A DNA stretch of 64,000 bases from an uncultured Bacilli bacterium (GTDB lineage: Bacteria > Bacillota_I > Bacilli_A > RF39 > UBA660), in the NCBI GenBank assembly GCA_934179675.1, contig CAKPQS010000002.1:1-64000 (forward strand), read 5' to 3'. The notes under the pieces were generated by a model, which saw only the letters and a list, made by a program, of their open reading frames with translations, made no database searches and had not been told where the DNA came from. The first letter of the stretch is position 1. Each line of letters starts with the position of its first letter. The position numbers and the translations under genes were made by a program. Shown one piece after another: positions 7,736 to 16,220 of the stretch.

Positions 7736-9787
7736 ATGGTATTAATAATTGCAGAAAAACCAAGCCTTGCAAGAAATATAGTAGCAGGAATAGGTGAAAT
7801 GAAAAAATTAAATGGTTATTTTGAAGGATGTGGATATATAGTATCTTGGGCATATGGACATCTTTTTTCATTATGCGATATAGAAGATTATCTAGAAGAT
7901 AAAAATCCTAAATGGCGATTAGACAATATACCATGTTTTCCACAACAATTTAAATTTAAATTAAAAAACGATGATTCAGGAATAACTAAACAATTTAATT
8001 TAATAAAAACACTATGTAATAGAACTGATGTTGAAAAAATAGTAAATGCTGGAGATGCTGATAGAGAAGGCGAAATAATAATAAGATTATGCGTAAATAA
8101 TGCCCTAAAAGAAACTAAACCATTCTATAGATTATGGCTTCCTGATCAAACACCAGAAACAGTAAAAAAAGCATTATCTGAAATGAAAAATGAAACATTC
8201 TATAACAATTTAGCAAACGAAGGATTTGCACGAACATATATTGACTGGCTATATGGTGTTAATTTAACAAGATTTGCGACCTTAAAAACAGGAACACTAT
8301 TAAGAGTAGGAAGAGTAATAGTACCAATAGTAAAAGCAATATATGATAGAGATACACAAATAAAAAATTTTATACCAGATATATATTATGGTATTTCCAG
8401 TAAAGAAGAAACAAATGGTGAAATTGTAGAATTAAATAGTAAAATAAAATTTAATAAAAATGAAAAAGAAAAAGCAATAAATTATTGTAAAGAATATAAC
8501 AATTTAGAAGCAATAGTAGAAGATAAAAAACAAAAAAAAGATACCCTTTCACCAGGTAAACTATATTCATTATCAAAACTACAAAATGTCCTTGGAAAAA
8601 AATATAAAATGTCAATGGATAAAAGTTTAAGTATTGTTCAAAAACTATATGAAGAAGGATACTTAACATACCCAAGAACCAATAGTGAGTATCTAGCAAC
8701 CGCTGAAATGGATAAATTTAAACAAATAATTAACAATATAAAAAAAATGGGATATAGTGTAGAATTTAAAAATAAAAAAACAATTTTTGATGATTCAAAA
8801 ATAGAATCACATTCAGCATTAACACCAACATATAAAATACCTAAAAAAGGTGTCTTAAAAGATGAAGAATTGACAGTATATTTAACCGTATTTAAAAGAT
8901 TTTTAGCAGTCTTTTGTAGTGAAGATGCTATTGTTAATAAATGTGAAATAGTAGTTAATTTAGGAAATAAAGAAAAATTTACTTTAAAAGGATCAACAAT
9001 ATTAGAACAAGGTTGGACAAAGTATGATGATTATACAACCAAAGATAAAATATTACCAAATTTAAATATAGGCGATAAAGTAAATATCAATTTTAAAGAA
9101 ATTGAAAAAGAAACAACACCACCAAAACATTATACAATTGAAACATTAAATAATTATCTTAAAAATCCATTTAAAGATGAAAAAGCAAATAATGATGATG
9201 ATACTGAAGACTATAAAGCAATATTTGAAGGATTAGAATTAGGAACAGAAGCAACAAGAACAGGAATTATTGATAATGCTAAAAAAAGTGGATATATTGA
9301 ATTAAAAAAAGATACATACTATATTTTACCAAAAGGAGAATATTTAATAGAATCATTAAAATCAATGAATATATCAATGGATAAATATAAAACAAGTGAA
9401 TTAGGAAAAGCTTTAAAAAAAGTTTATCGTGAAGAAATAGAAATAAAAGATGCTGTTAATTTAGCATGTAATGAAATAAAAGAAATATTTGATTCTAAAA
9501 ATAAAATAGATGATAATGGTTTTTTTGGTGATATAGTTGGAAAATGTCCATTATGTGGTGAAGATGTTATAAAAAATAGATATGGATTTGGATGTCGAAA
9601 CTATGTTAATTGTTCGTTTAAAATAAACGGAACAATATGTAAAAAAATAATATCTTTAGAAAATGCTAAAACATTGCTAGAAAATGGTAAAACAAATAAA
9701 ATAACAGGTTTTATATCTAAAAATGGTAAATCATTTGATGCCTATTTAAAATTAGATGAAAATAAAAAAATAGTATTTGAATTTTAA
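7736..9787 (+). CDS. topB: Type IA DNA topoisomerase (topoisomerase III type)
   Basis: 683 residues. The TOPRIM domain starts at residue 2 (LIIAEKPSLARNI) and has the metal site DADREGE near 100-106. The catalytic Tyr lies in EGYLTYPRTNSEYL near residue 310. A Cys-based zinc motif (CPLCGE ... CRNY..C) lies near 610-635. The gene relaxes negatively supercoiled DNA and decatenates through a 5'-phosphotyrosine intermediate. The motif usually read GRVQTPT in this family is GRVIVPI here, a divergent form. AAGGAG and a TATAAT (7713-7718) precede the ATG. It is chromosomal here with no mobile-element partner visible. The family is sure; the TopB assignment over TopA rests on length and context. Confidence 0.9.
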   Translation: MVLIIAEKPSLARNIVAGIGEMKKLNGYFEGCGYIVSWAYGHLFSLCDIEDYLEDKNPKWRLDNIPCFPQQFKFKLKNDDSGITKQFNLIKTLCNRTDVEKIVNAGDADREGEIIIRLCVNNALKETKPFYRLWLPDQTPETVKKALSEMKNETFYNNLANEGFARTYIDWLYGVNLTRFATLKTGTLLRVGRVIVPIVKAIYDRDTQIKNFIPDIYYGISSKEETNGEIVELNSKIKFNKNEKEKAINYCKEYNNLEAIVEDKKQKKDTLSPGKLYSLSKLQNVLGKKYKMSMDKSLSIVQKLYEEGYLTYPRTNSEYLATAEMDKFKQIINNIKKMGYSVEFKNKKTIFDDSKIESHSALTPTYKIPKKGVLKDEELTVYLTVFKRFLAVFCSEDAIVNKCEIVVNLGNKEKFTLKGSTILEQGWTKYDDYTTKDKILPNLNIGDKVNINFKEIEKETTPPKHYTIETLNNYLKNPFKDEKANNDDDTEDYKAIFEGLELGTEATRTGIIDNAKKSGYIELKKDTYYILPKGEYLIESLKSMNISMDKYKTSELGKALKKVYREEIEIKDAVNLACNEIKEIFDSKNKIDDNGFFGDIVGKCPLCGEDVIKNRYGFGCRNYVNCSFKINGTICKKIISLENAKTLLENGKTNKITGFISKNGKSFDAYLKLDENKKIVFEF

Positions 9788-9813
9788 TACTATACAAATT
9801 AAAAAAAAAATTA

Positions 9814-9819
9814 TATAAT
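9814..9819 (+). promoter_or_regulatory. -10 element before the third BspA-like gene
   Basis: TATAAT 18 bases before the ATG at 9837. No good -35 is seen; the upstream bases are an A-rich tract. Confidence 0.4.
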
Positions 9820-9836
9820 TATAATAGGTGAAAAGA

Positions 9837-10832
9837 ATGAATAAGAATGTAAGAACATTAATATTAATTGGGGCTATATTAATAGGAATAGGAATAATAT
9901 TTTGTATCAAAAATAAATTGATTGATAAAAATATAGAAATACGTGTTTTAAATAATTCTACAACATATAAAAATAATAAAACAGTTGCTAATAAAGGTAA
10001 AAAAGGTAAAATAAATATCAAAATGAATGTTGATAAAGCAGGCTTTTATAGAATAGATTTTATCAATTTACAAGAAGGCTTTAATATATATTCAGATAGT
10101 GAATATAATAATAAAATTTCATCAATTTATAAAATATATAATGATTCTATAAGAGATGAATTTTCTGTTTATTATAAAAATGATGGAGATAAATATAATT
10201 GCGATATTAAAATAGAAGTTAAATATTCTGAAAATGTTGAAACTATGACTAATTTAGCACATACAAAAGAATATATTTGGAGTGACGAATATAGACCTTA
10301 TATAGAAAGTATTACATTTGAAAAAAATAATGATTTTATATGTGAAGATTTATGTTTTGATATATCAAATAAAATAGGTAAAGTATATGCAAAATTAATA
10401 AAAAAAGAAAATAATTATGATTTAAAAATAATATCTGATACAGAAATATATTTACCAATTGATTCATCTTATTTATTCAGTGATTTTACAAATTTAAAAA
10501 ATATTGAATTTTCTAATATAAACACTAATTATCTTGAAAATGTAAGTTATATGTTTGCACAAGATCCTAAACTTGAAAAATTAGATTTATCCATTTTTAA
10601 TACATTAAAAATAAAAAATATGGATTATATGTTTATGAATTCATCAATGCTAAAAGAAATAGATTTAAGTACCTTTACATTTGATGATAAAACTACAGAT
10701 AATTTATTTATGAATATTAAAGAAGATTCAATAATATATGTAAAATCATCAGTTGAACAAGCTTGGATATTTGGACCAAATAATACAAATAGGCCTCAAA
10801 GTTGGAAAGCTAGAAATGTTTTAATTAAGTAG
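9837..10832 (+). CDS. Divergent BspA-like (DUF285) membrane-anchored protein
   Basis: 331 residues. I chose the ATG at 9837 because AGGTGA lies 7-12 bases upstream; the in-frame GTG at 9828 is part of that ribosome site. A transmembrane segment (residues about 6-24, LILIGAILIGIGIIF) is followed by an extracytoplasmic part. The family-specific block is recognisable (EYRPYIESITFE, EDLCFDIS, GKVYAKLI). DUF285 repeats are degenerate (LEKLDLSIFNTLKIKNMDYMF). It is the most divergent of the four copies, lacks the signal and CUB-like parts, and sits between topB and a DUF4015 gene. Surface role inferred. Confidence 0.7.
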   Translation: MNKNVRTLILIGAILIGIGIIFCIKNKLIDKNIEIRVLNNSTTYKNNKTVANKGKKGKINIKMNVDKAGFYRIDFINLQEGFNIYSDSEYNNKISSIYKIYNDSIRDEFSVYYKNDGDKYNCDIKIEVKYSENVETMTNLAHTKEYIWSDEYRPYIESITFEKNNDFICEDLCFDISNKIGKVYAKLIKKENNYDLKIISDTEIYLPIDSSYLFSDFTNLKNIEFSNINTNYLENVSYMFAQDPKLEKLDLSIFNTLKIKNMDYMFMNSSMLKEIDLSTFTFDDKTTDNLFMNIKEDSIIYVKSSVEQAWIFGPNNTNRPQSWKARNVLIK

Positions 10833-10839
10833 GTGGAAT

Positions 10840-12480
10840 ATGAGAAAAAGAAAATTAAGAGTTGGCAGAATTATATTAGCGCTATTAGTATTTTTGTTAT
10901 TAGCGTTCGCCATTGCATTTACAGCTAAATATATTGTAAAAAAATTTAAAAATAATTTTTTAAATACTAAAGAGGGATATGTAGCAAGTATAAATACAAC
11001 TATTAAATTATATGATAATGAATTTAATGAAAAAGAAGAAATAACAAGAGGTGAAAAAATTAGTTATCAAGATGAATTAATAAATGAAAAATATTATAAA
11101 TTAGTAGATAAAGATCTATATATTTTAAATGATAATATTACTAATAATTATGAAAATGTTGTTTTAGAACAAAAAAAATATGTAAGAACACCAGTAACAA
11201 TATATAAAGAAGAAAATTCTAGTAAAATAGAAAGCTATGCACCAAAAGGATCAAAATTAGAAATTATAGGTTTTGATAAATTAGAAAATGGTAAAGTAAA
11301 TAAATATAAAATAAAATATAACAATATAGAAGGTTATGTTTATGAAAAATATTTAGTCGATGATGAACAAACAGCACTTATCAATTATGATAATGGTAGT
11401 TATGAAAAACATAACCAAAGGACAAATTATTATGATAAAACAGAAAGTGCTAGTATGCTCGACTATTATCCAAGAGAAAAAGGCAATTTTAAAGACAATA
11501 TAATGCCAGAAGTAGTAAATGCATTCTATTTATCAATGGGTGATCTAGGAAGCGTAGACTCATTTATAAATGTTGCTAAAAATACAGGTATAAATGCTTT
11601 TGTTGTAGATATAAAAGATGGACAATTAGCTTATGTATCTGATGTTGCCAAAATATATTCACCTAAAGATATAGGATATTATAGTGTTGAAGACTATAAA
11701 AAAGCAATTCAAAAAATTAAAGACAATGGTTTTTATGTAATAGGAAGAATATGTGCTTTTAAAGATGGTGCCTTTGCACTAGCTAATCAAGATGATGCTT
11801 TGAGTAGAAAAGGGAAAATATATTATTACGGCGGAGAATATTGGCCAAGTGTATTTTCAAGAAAAGTATGGGAATATAAAGTAGAATTAGCAAAAGAAGC
11901 AGTAACATTATTTGGTTTCAATGAAATACAATACGATTATGTAAGATTTCCAGAAACAGCACCATGGCTTACAAATGAAGAATTAAAAAATAAATATAAT
12001 GAAACAAAATCACAAGGAATTCAAAATTTCTTAATATATGCTGTTGATCAATTACATGAACTAGGAGTATATGTATCAGCAGATGTATTTGGTGAATCAT
12101 CATCATCATACATTCCTGGATATGGTCAATACTGGGCATCAATAAGTAATGTTGTTGATGCTATAAGCTCAATGCCATATACAGACCATTTTGGAAGTGA
12201 ATATGACACATGGACTAATCCATATAATGTAATGTATAATTGGGCAACAACAGCAGCGGCACGACAAAAAGAAACAACAAGTCCAGCAATCGTAAGAACA
12301 TGGGTAACAGCATATAATGTTCCATATTGGAATCCAACAGTTAACTGTGATATTAATTATATTAAATTACAAATGAAAGCTCTAACTGATAATAATTTAA
12401 AAGGAGGAGTAATGACATGGAATGCTTGGGGTGCAGCAAGTAAACTAGCAAAATATAAAGAAATAGTAGGAGCATTTTAA
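10840..12480 (+). CDS. DUF4015 putative glycoside hydrolase, membrane-anchored
   Basis: 546 residues. One N-terminal transmembrane helix (about 9-31), an SH3-like beta region (about 100-180) and a TIM-barrel-like DUF4015 domain (about 220-546). Family motifs are visible: FVVDIKDGQLAYVSD, IQYDYVRFPE, SADVFGESSSSY and SSMPYTDHFG. Family members are putative glycosyl hydrolases of the alpha-amylase-like fold, but the substrate is not established. The gene follows the BspA-like gene by 7 bases and its TAA overlaps the start of yutD (TAATG), so the three are probably co-transcribed. Extracytoplasmic location inferred from the anchor. Confidence 0.75.
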   Translation: MRKRKLRVGRIILALLVFLLLAFAIAFTAKYIVKKFKNNFLNTKEGYVASINTTIKLYDNEFNEKEEITRGEKISYQDELINEKYYKLVDKDLYILNDNITNNYENVVLEQKKYVRTPVTIYKEENSSKIESYAPKGSKLEIIGFDKLENGKVNKYKIKYNNIEGYVYEKYLVDDEQTALINYDNGSYEKHNQRTNYYDKTESASMLDYYPREKGNFKDNIMPEVVNAFYLSMGDLGSVDSFINVAKNTGINAFVVDIKDGQLAYVSDVAKIYSPKDIGYYSVEDYKKAIQKIKDNGFYVIGRICAFKDGAFALANQDDALSRKGKIYYYGGEYWPSVFSRKVWEYKVELAKEAVTLFGFNEIQYDYVRFPETAPWLTNEELKNKYNETKSQGIQNFLIYAVDQLHELGVYVSADVFGESSSSYIPGYGQYWASISNVVDAISSMPYTDHFGSEYDTWTNPYNVMYNWATTAAARQKETTSPAIVRTWVTAYNVPYWNPTVNCDINYIKLQMKALTDNNLKGGVMTWNAWGAASKLAKYKEIVGAF

Positions 12481-12758
12481 TGAAAAAATATAAATTTAAT
12501 GAAATAGAATATGAATTAATAGAAGAATATAAAGATGGTTTTGATTTAGAAGAAGCCGAAAAAAAAATAACAGATTATTTTATTCCTTATGATTATATAG
12601 TTGGTGATTGGTCTTATGGAAAATTAAGATTAAAAGGATTTTGTAATAAGGAAAATGAAATATTTAAAAATATAAATGATGTTGATAATTTAAAAAAATA
12701 TCTTCAAGAAAATTGTTCTTTTAATTGCAAATATTTTGTATTAAAAAGACTAGATTAG
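12480..12758 (+). CDS. yutD: YutD-like protein (DUF1027)
   Basis: 92 residues. The signature DYIVGDWSYGKLRLKGF (about 39-55) is characteristic of the YutD/DUF1027 family of Bacillota, small cytoplasmic proteins of unknown function. Its ATG shares one base with the upstream TAA, so translation is probably coupled to the DUF4015 gene. Confidence 0.8.
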   Translation: MKKYKFNEIEYELIEEYKDGFDLEEAEKKITDYFIPYDYIVGDWSYGKLRLKGFCNKENEIFKNINDVDNLKKYLQENCSFNCKYFVLKRLD

Positions 12759-12768
12759 AAGGTGAAAA

Positions 12769-13170
12769 ATGAATAAAGGATATACTTTAGTAGAATTACT
12801 TGCTGTAATAACTATACTAGCAATACTTGCAGGTGTGGGAATCGTTAGTGTCAATAACTCTATAAAAGCATCTAGAGATAAATCATTAGAACTTCAATAT
12901 GAAACTATAGAAGAAACAGCAGAATCATTTTGTCAAAAACACTTATTAGATGAAATAACACCTAGTTCTACATGTGCATTAAAAAGCGAAAATTGTTGTA
13001 CAAAAGTTCCATCAGAAGGAGAAATATGTTATATTGTTCTAGAAGATTTAATAACAGAAGGTTTGACAGAAGAATTAAAAGATCCTAAAAATGGTGGCTA
13101 TATAGATAATCAAACATTAATTGAAATAACTTATCGTAATAACCAATTTATAACTAGAGCAATACATTAA
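12769..13170 (+). CDS. Type IV pilin-like protein (pseudopilin)
   Basis: 133 residues. It begins with a prepilin leader and methylation motif (MNKG / YTLVELLAVITILAILAGV): short basic leader, cleavage after Gly4 and Glu at position +5 of the mature protein. The globular part has four clustered Cys (FCQKHL ... TCALKSENCC ... ICYIV). No prepilin peptidase, assembly ATPase or other comG-type gene is next to it, so the machinery must lie elsewhere or be absent. GAAGGTG lies upstream of the ATG. Could be a ComGC/GspG-type or free-standing surface pseudopilin. Confidence 0.8.
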   Translation: MNKGYTLVELLAVITILAILAGVGIVSVNNSIKASRDKSLELQYETIEETAESFCQKHLLDEITPSSTCALKSENCCTKVPSEGEICYIVLEDLITEGLTEELKDPKNGGYIDNQTLIEITYRNNQFITRAIH

Positions 13171-13184
13171 CAAATATAAAAAAG

Positions 13185-13212
13185 CCTCATATAATGATAT
13201 GAGGTGATTTTT
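13185..13212 (+). terminator. Hairpin between pseudopilin and LysM genes
   Basis: 8-bp stem CCTCATAT / ATATGAGG (13185-13192, 13197-13204), loop AATG, then TGATTTTTATTT. The 3' arm contains the GAGG ribosome site of the LysM gene, so the same hairpin could end pilin transcripts or mask that site. Confidence 0.65.
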
Positions 13213-13647
13213 ATTTATAGAATTTATACAGTTGGAATAAATGATACTTTAGATTCAATCGCACAAAGTTTAGGAATAAAATCAGATGATTTAAGAAAAA
13301 TAAATGGTTTTTCAGATATTCATACAATAAAATATGGTGATCAAATTATAATTCCAACAAATGATGGTAATTTTAAAAATTATACAATTTTAAAAGGTGA
13401 TAATTTGTATGAAATTGCTAAAAAACATAATACAACAGTAGAACAATTAAAACTATTAAATGGTTTTGATGATGATTATTTATATCCAGGTGAAATAATA
13501 GTTGTACCAAATGATAATGTTAAATTTTATATCACATCTGAAGGCGAAAATTTAAATAAAATTTTAAATATTCTTGGTGTAGTAAATCCACTTGAAAATC
13601 AAAATATATATTTATTACCAAACCAATTAATCGTCTATAAAAATTAA
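13213..13647 (+). CDS. LysM-repeat protein with apparent ATT start
   Basis: 144 residues from the proposed start. Two good LysM domains (about 4-48 YTVGINDTLDSIAQ..; 57-103 YTILKGDNLYEIAKK..) and a degenerate third (about 107-144) make a peptidoglycan-binding protein. There is no ATG near the first domain. GAGGTGA (13201-13207) stands 5 bases before ATT (13213), and families of this kind begin M-Y-x-I-Y-T-V, exactly where ATT TAT AGA ATT TAT lies. The alternative GTG at 13204 sits inside the ribosome site and has none of its own. No signal peptide is seen. Confidence 0.7.
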   Translation: MYRIYTVGINDTLDSIAQSLGIKSDDLRKINGFSDIHTIKYGDQIIIPTNDGNFKNYTILKGDNLYEIAKKHNTTVEQLKLLNGFDDDYLYPGEIIVVPNDNVKFYITSEGENLNKILNILGVVNPLENQNIYLLPNQLIVYKN

Positions 13648-13669
13648 AAAAAGGACTTCCTTTTTTTTT
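13646..13669 (+). terminator. Terminator after the LysM gene
   Basis: Stem AAAAAAAGG / CCTTTTTTT (13646-13654, 13659-13667) with loop ACTT, followed by more T. Confidence 0.8.
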
Positions 13670-13703
13670 GTTAATATTATATAATTGATATGAGGTAAAT
13701 AAA

Positions 13704-14069
13704 ATGAAAAAAGTATTATTATTAATTCTTATATTATTATTATGTGGATGTCAAAAAAAATATATTACTTATGATGAATTTTATAAAAAAATAAATAGTT
13801 ATGATAGTTATTCATTAGTATTATGTAGCAAAGAATGTGAAGAAATTGAAAAAAATATCCAAGAGAATAATATTTACTATATGAATACAAATAAATTAAC
13901 AGAAAAACAAGAATTAATAATAGAAGGACTATTATTTAATGGTGGAACAATAACTTCACCATCTATAATAATAGTTGAAAAAGGAATTGTAAAAGCAAAA
14001 TTAACAAGTAATTTAACAACAAAAAATATAAATGAATTTTTTAAAAATAATAGAATAGAGGGAAAATAA
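13704..14069 (+). CDS. Thioredoxin-like lipoprotein
   Basis: 121 residues. A lipoprotein signal (MKKVLLLILILLLCGC) has lipobox L-C-G-C, so the mature protein should start at Cys16. The rest looks like a small thioredoxin fold: SLVLCSKECEEI at the usual active-site position but with CxxxC spacing, and a Ser-Pro (TSPSIIIVEKG) where the cis-Pro loop falls. Redox activity is uncertain because the CxxC is not canonical. The gene is followed one base later by the Clp-type ATPase, so they are probably co-transcribed. Confidence 0.6.
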   Translation: MKKVLLLILILLLCGCQKKYITYDEFYKKINSYDSYSLVLCSKECEEIEKNIQENNIYYMNTNKLTEKQELIIEGLLFNGGTITSPSIIIVEKGIVKAKLTSNLTTKNINEFFKNNRIEGK

Positions 14070-14070
14070 A

Positions 14071-15060
14071 ATGGATGATATAGAATTAATTGAAGTAAAT
14101 GAAGAAAATGAAGGCTTTAGTGTTTTAAAAACGTATGGTGAAGATTTAACAGCTAAAAAATATATTACTAATCCTGCAATTGCTCGTGATGATGAAATAA
14201 GAAAATTAATTCTTATATTACTAACACCAGATAAATCAGGATTATTAATAGGTAAAGCAGGTATAGGTAAAACAGCTATTGTTGAAGGATTAGCATATTT
14301 AATTCAACAAAATAAAGTACCAGATGCTCTAAAAGGTTATCGTGTTGTTAAAATAAATTCAACATCATTAGTAGGAAAAATTATTATTGATAACAAAGAA
14401 GAAATGGCAATCAGTTTATTAATGCGAGAATTAAAAAATGTTAAAAAAACAATTCTTTTTATTGATGAAGTTCATACTTTAATAGGTGGTAAAACCGATG
14501 GGCCAATGGATTTAGCAAATATTTTAAAACCAGCTTTAGATAGAGGAGATATTAAAGCAATTGGTGCAACAACAACAATTGAATATGAAACATATATTGT
14601 AAGAGATAGAGCTTTCTTAAGAAGATTTGAAAGAATCGATGTTCCTGAACCAGATGAAAAAACAACAGTTGAAATATTATTTAAATCACTTCCAAGAATT
14701 GAATATAAAACAGGTGCCAAATTTAAATATAATGATTATGTTGTTAAAAAATTATTAACAGCAATAGTATCAGCAACAACAGAACATAAAAGAGTATATG
14801 GTCTAGCAGCAATGTATCCCGATGTAGCATTTTCAGTTTTATCGGCAGCTTTTTCTAATGCTGTATTTGAAAATAGAAAAGAAGTTAATGTATTAGATGT
14901 TTATAATGCAATAAAAAATAGTAAACGTATTTATCCAGCAACAATAATAAAAGAACTAGATTTGTTCAGAAACAATTTTAAATCAATAGCGATAGAAGAA
15001 GGCATAAATTTGCCATTAGTATTAATAGAAGATTTAGATAAAGAGGAGACGATAATGTGA
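14071..15060 (+). CDS. Single-module Clp-type AAA+ ATPase
   Basis: 329 residues forming only a ClpA/ClpB-class D1 AAA module. Walker A GKAGIGKTA (about 60-68), Walker B ILFIDEVHT, sensor 1 AIGATTTIEY and Arg finger RDRAFLRRFER are present. The N-domain, middle domain and D2 with the ClpP-binding loop of full-length Clp ATPases are absent. The pore-loop KYRGE of D1 is replaced by a GKIIIDNKEE stretch without an aromatic. ATP hydrolysis looks possible; classical unfolding looks doubtful. The TGA overlaps the GTG start of trmL (ATGTGA). Function unknown. Confidence 0.75.
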   Translation: MDDIELIEVNEENEGFSVLKTYGEDLTAKKYITNPAIARDDEIRKLILILLTPDKSGLLIGKAGIGKTAIVEGLAYLIQQNKVPDALKGYRVVKINSTSLVGKIIIDNKEEMAISLLMRELKNVKKTILFIDEVHTLIGGKTDGPMDLANILKPALDRGDIKAIGATTTIEYETYIVRDRAFLRRFERIDVPEPDEKTTVEILFKSLPRIEYKTGAKFKYNDYVVKKLLTAIVSATTEHKRVYGLAAMYPDVAFSVLSAAFSNAVFENRKEVNVLDVYNAIKNSKRIYPATIIKELDLFRNNFKSIAIEEGINLPLVLIEDLDKEETIM

Positions 15061-15560
15061 TAAATGTAGTATTGTTTGAACCCGAAATACCCCAAAATAC
15101 TGGCAATATAATGAGAACATGTGTTGCAACAAATACTCATTTACATTTAATAAAACCATTAGGTTTTTATATGGATGAAGCTCATTTAAAAAGAAGTGGT
15201 GTTAATTATGTAAATGAATGTAAATATACAATATATGAAAATTTTGATGACTTTTTAAGTAAAAATTCGGGTGAAATGTATTTCTTTACTAGATATGGGA
15301 AAAAGCCTCATTCTGATTTTGATTATAAAAATGATAAAAATATTTATTTGATATTCGGTAAAGAAAGTACAGGTATTCCTAAAGAAATATTAAAAAAGCA
15401 TTTAGATAAATGTATAAGAATTCCCTCAACTGATGGTGTAAGGGCTTTAAATTTGTCTAATTGTGTAGCTATAGGAATATATGAAGTAATGCGTCAAAAA
15501 AATTATCAAGGATTATTAAAAACAGAACCATTTAAAGGAGAAAATTATTTAGAAGAATAA
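15057..15560 (+). CDS. trmL: tRNA (cytidine(34)-2'-O)-methyltransferase
   Basis: 167 residues, the length of TrmL/YibK/CspR. This SPOUT-fold enzyme 2'-O-methylates the wobble base of tRNA-Leu isoacceptors with SAM. Motifs are FEPEIPQNTGNIMRTC at the N-terminus, LIFGKESTGIP (trefoil-knot loop, about 100-110) and RALNLSNCVAIGIYEVMRQ at the C-terminus. It starts at GTG with GAGGAGA upstream inside the ATPase gene, so translation is coupled to it. Confidence 0.93.
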   Translation: MINVVLFEPEIPQNTGNIMRTCVATNTHLHLIKPLGFYMDEAHLKRSGVNYVNECKYTIYENFDDFLSKNSGEMYFFTRYGKKPHSDFDYKNDKNIYLIFGKESTGIPKEILKKHLDKCIRIPSTDGVRALNLSNCVAIGIYEVMRQKNYQGLLKTEPFKGENYLEE

Positions 15561-15587
15561 AATTAATATCAATTTAATAAAATTTAT

Positions 15588-15615
15588 TGAATATATTTTA
15601 AATTTGTGGTATTCT
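15588..15615 (+). promoter_or_regulatory. Promoter of the acidic membrane protein gene
   Basis: TTGAAT (15588-15593), 16-base spacer and TATTCT (15610-15615), followed by AGGAGG 25 bases before the ATG at 15640. Confidence 0.5.
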
Positions 15616-15639
15616 AGAAATATAAGATAGGAGGATATA

Positions 15640-16119
15640 ATGGAAAAGATTTTAGAATTTGTTTCAAATAATTATATATGGTTTATAGTGGTTGGTGGAA
15701 TATTACTTATAATTGCACTTATATTACTATTTGTAAAAAAAGATCCTGTTAAAGTAGAAAAAACAGAATCTGTTAAACCAAAAGAAAATATAGATGACAT
15801 TCAAATTGAAGAAGAAGTAAAAATTGATGAAGAACCATCTACAATCGAAGAAGTAACAATACCTACTGAAACAAAAGTAGAAATGCCAAACAATGTGGAC
15901 CCTCAATTTTCAGTTGAAACAGTTATGGATGCCCCAATTAAAAATGATACACAAGATGTAACTGAAACATTGGATATAATTGATGATTCAGAAACAAATA
16001 GTTTTCCAAATCCTGAAGTACAAACAGAAAACAATGTTGGAGAAGTAAATATTCCAAGTGAAGTTGTTAATACTGATAATGCCAATAGTACATCAGATGA
16101 TGATATATGGAAATTTTAA
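15640..16119 (+). CDS. Acidic single-pass membrane protein, unknown function
   Basis: 159 residues. One hydrophobic helix (about 12-30, YIWFIVVGGILLIIALILLFV) is followed by KKDP, so the tail is probably cytoplasmic. That tail is about 125 residues, low in complexity and rich in Glu, Asp, Thr and Val, with no recognisable domain; it is likely disordered. The last residues are DDDIWKF, which resembles the acidic-hydrophobic tip of single-stranded DNA-binding protein. It has its own promoter and terminator, directly before the hrcA operon. No family recognised. Confidence 0.65.
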   Translation: MEKILEFVSNNYIWFIVVGGILLIIALILLFVKKDPVKVEKTESVKPKENIDDIQIEEEVKIDEEPSTIEEVTIPTETKVEMPNNVDPQFSVETVMDAPIKNDTQDVTETLDIIDDSETNSFPNPEVQTENNVGEVNIPSEVVNTDNANSTSDDDIWKF

Positions 16120-16132
16120 AATAAAGTAAGTG

Positions 16133-16157
16133 AGGATTAAAAATCCTTTTTATTTTG
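16133..16157 (+). terminator. Terminator of the acidic membrane protein gene
   Basis: 6-bp stem AGGATT / AATCCT (16133-16138, 16142-16147), loop AAA, followed by TTTTTATTTT. Confidence 0.7.
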
Positions 16158-16188
16158 CAAAAAATTATCATATTTTATCACTTAAGTA

Positions 16189-16216
16189 TTGACAGTGCTA
16201 ATAAAAGTGATATAAT
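16189..16216 (+). promoter_or_regulatory. Heat-shock operon promoter
   Basis: Consensus TTGACA (16189-16194), 16-base spacer and TATAAT (16211-16216). A GTGCTAA half-site overlaps the start of the spacer and the CIRCE element begins 4 bases after the -10. Confidence 0.9.
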
Positions 16217-16220
16217 TATA

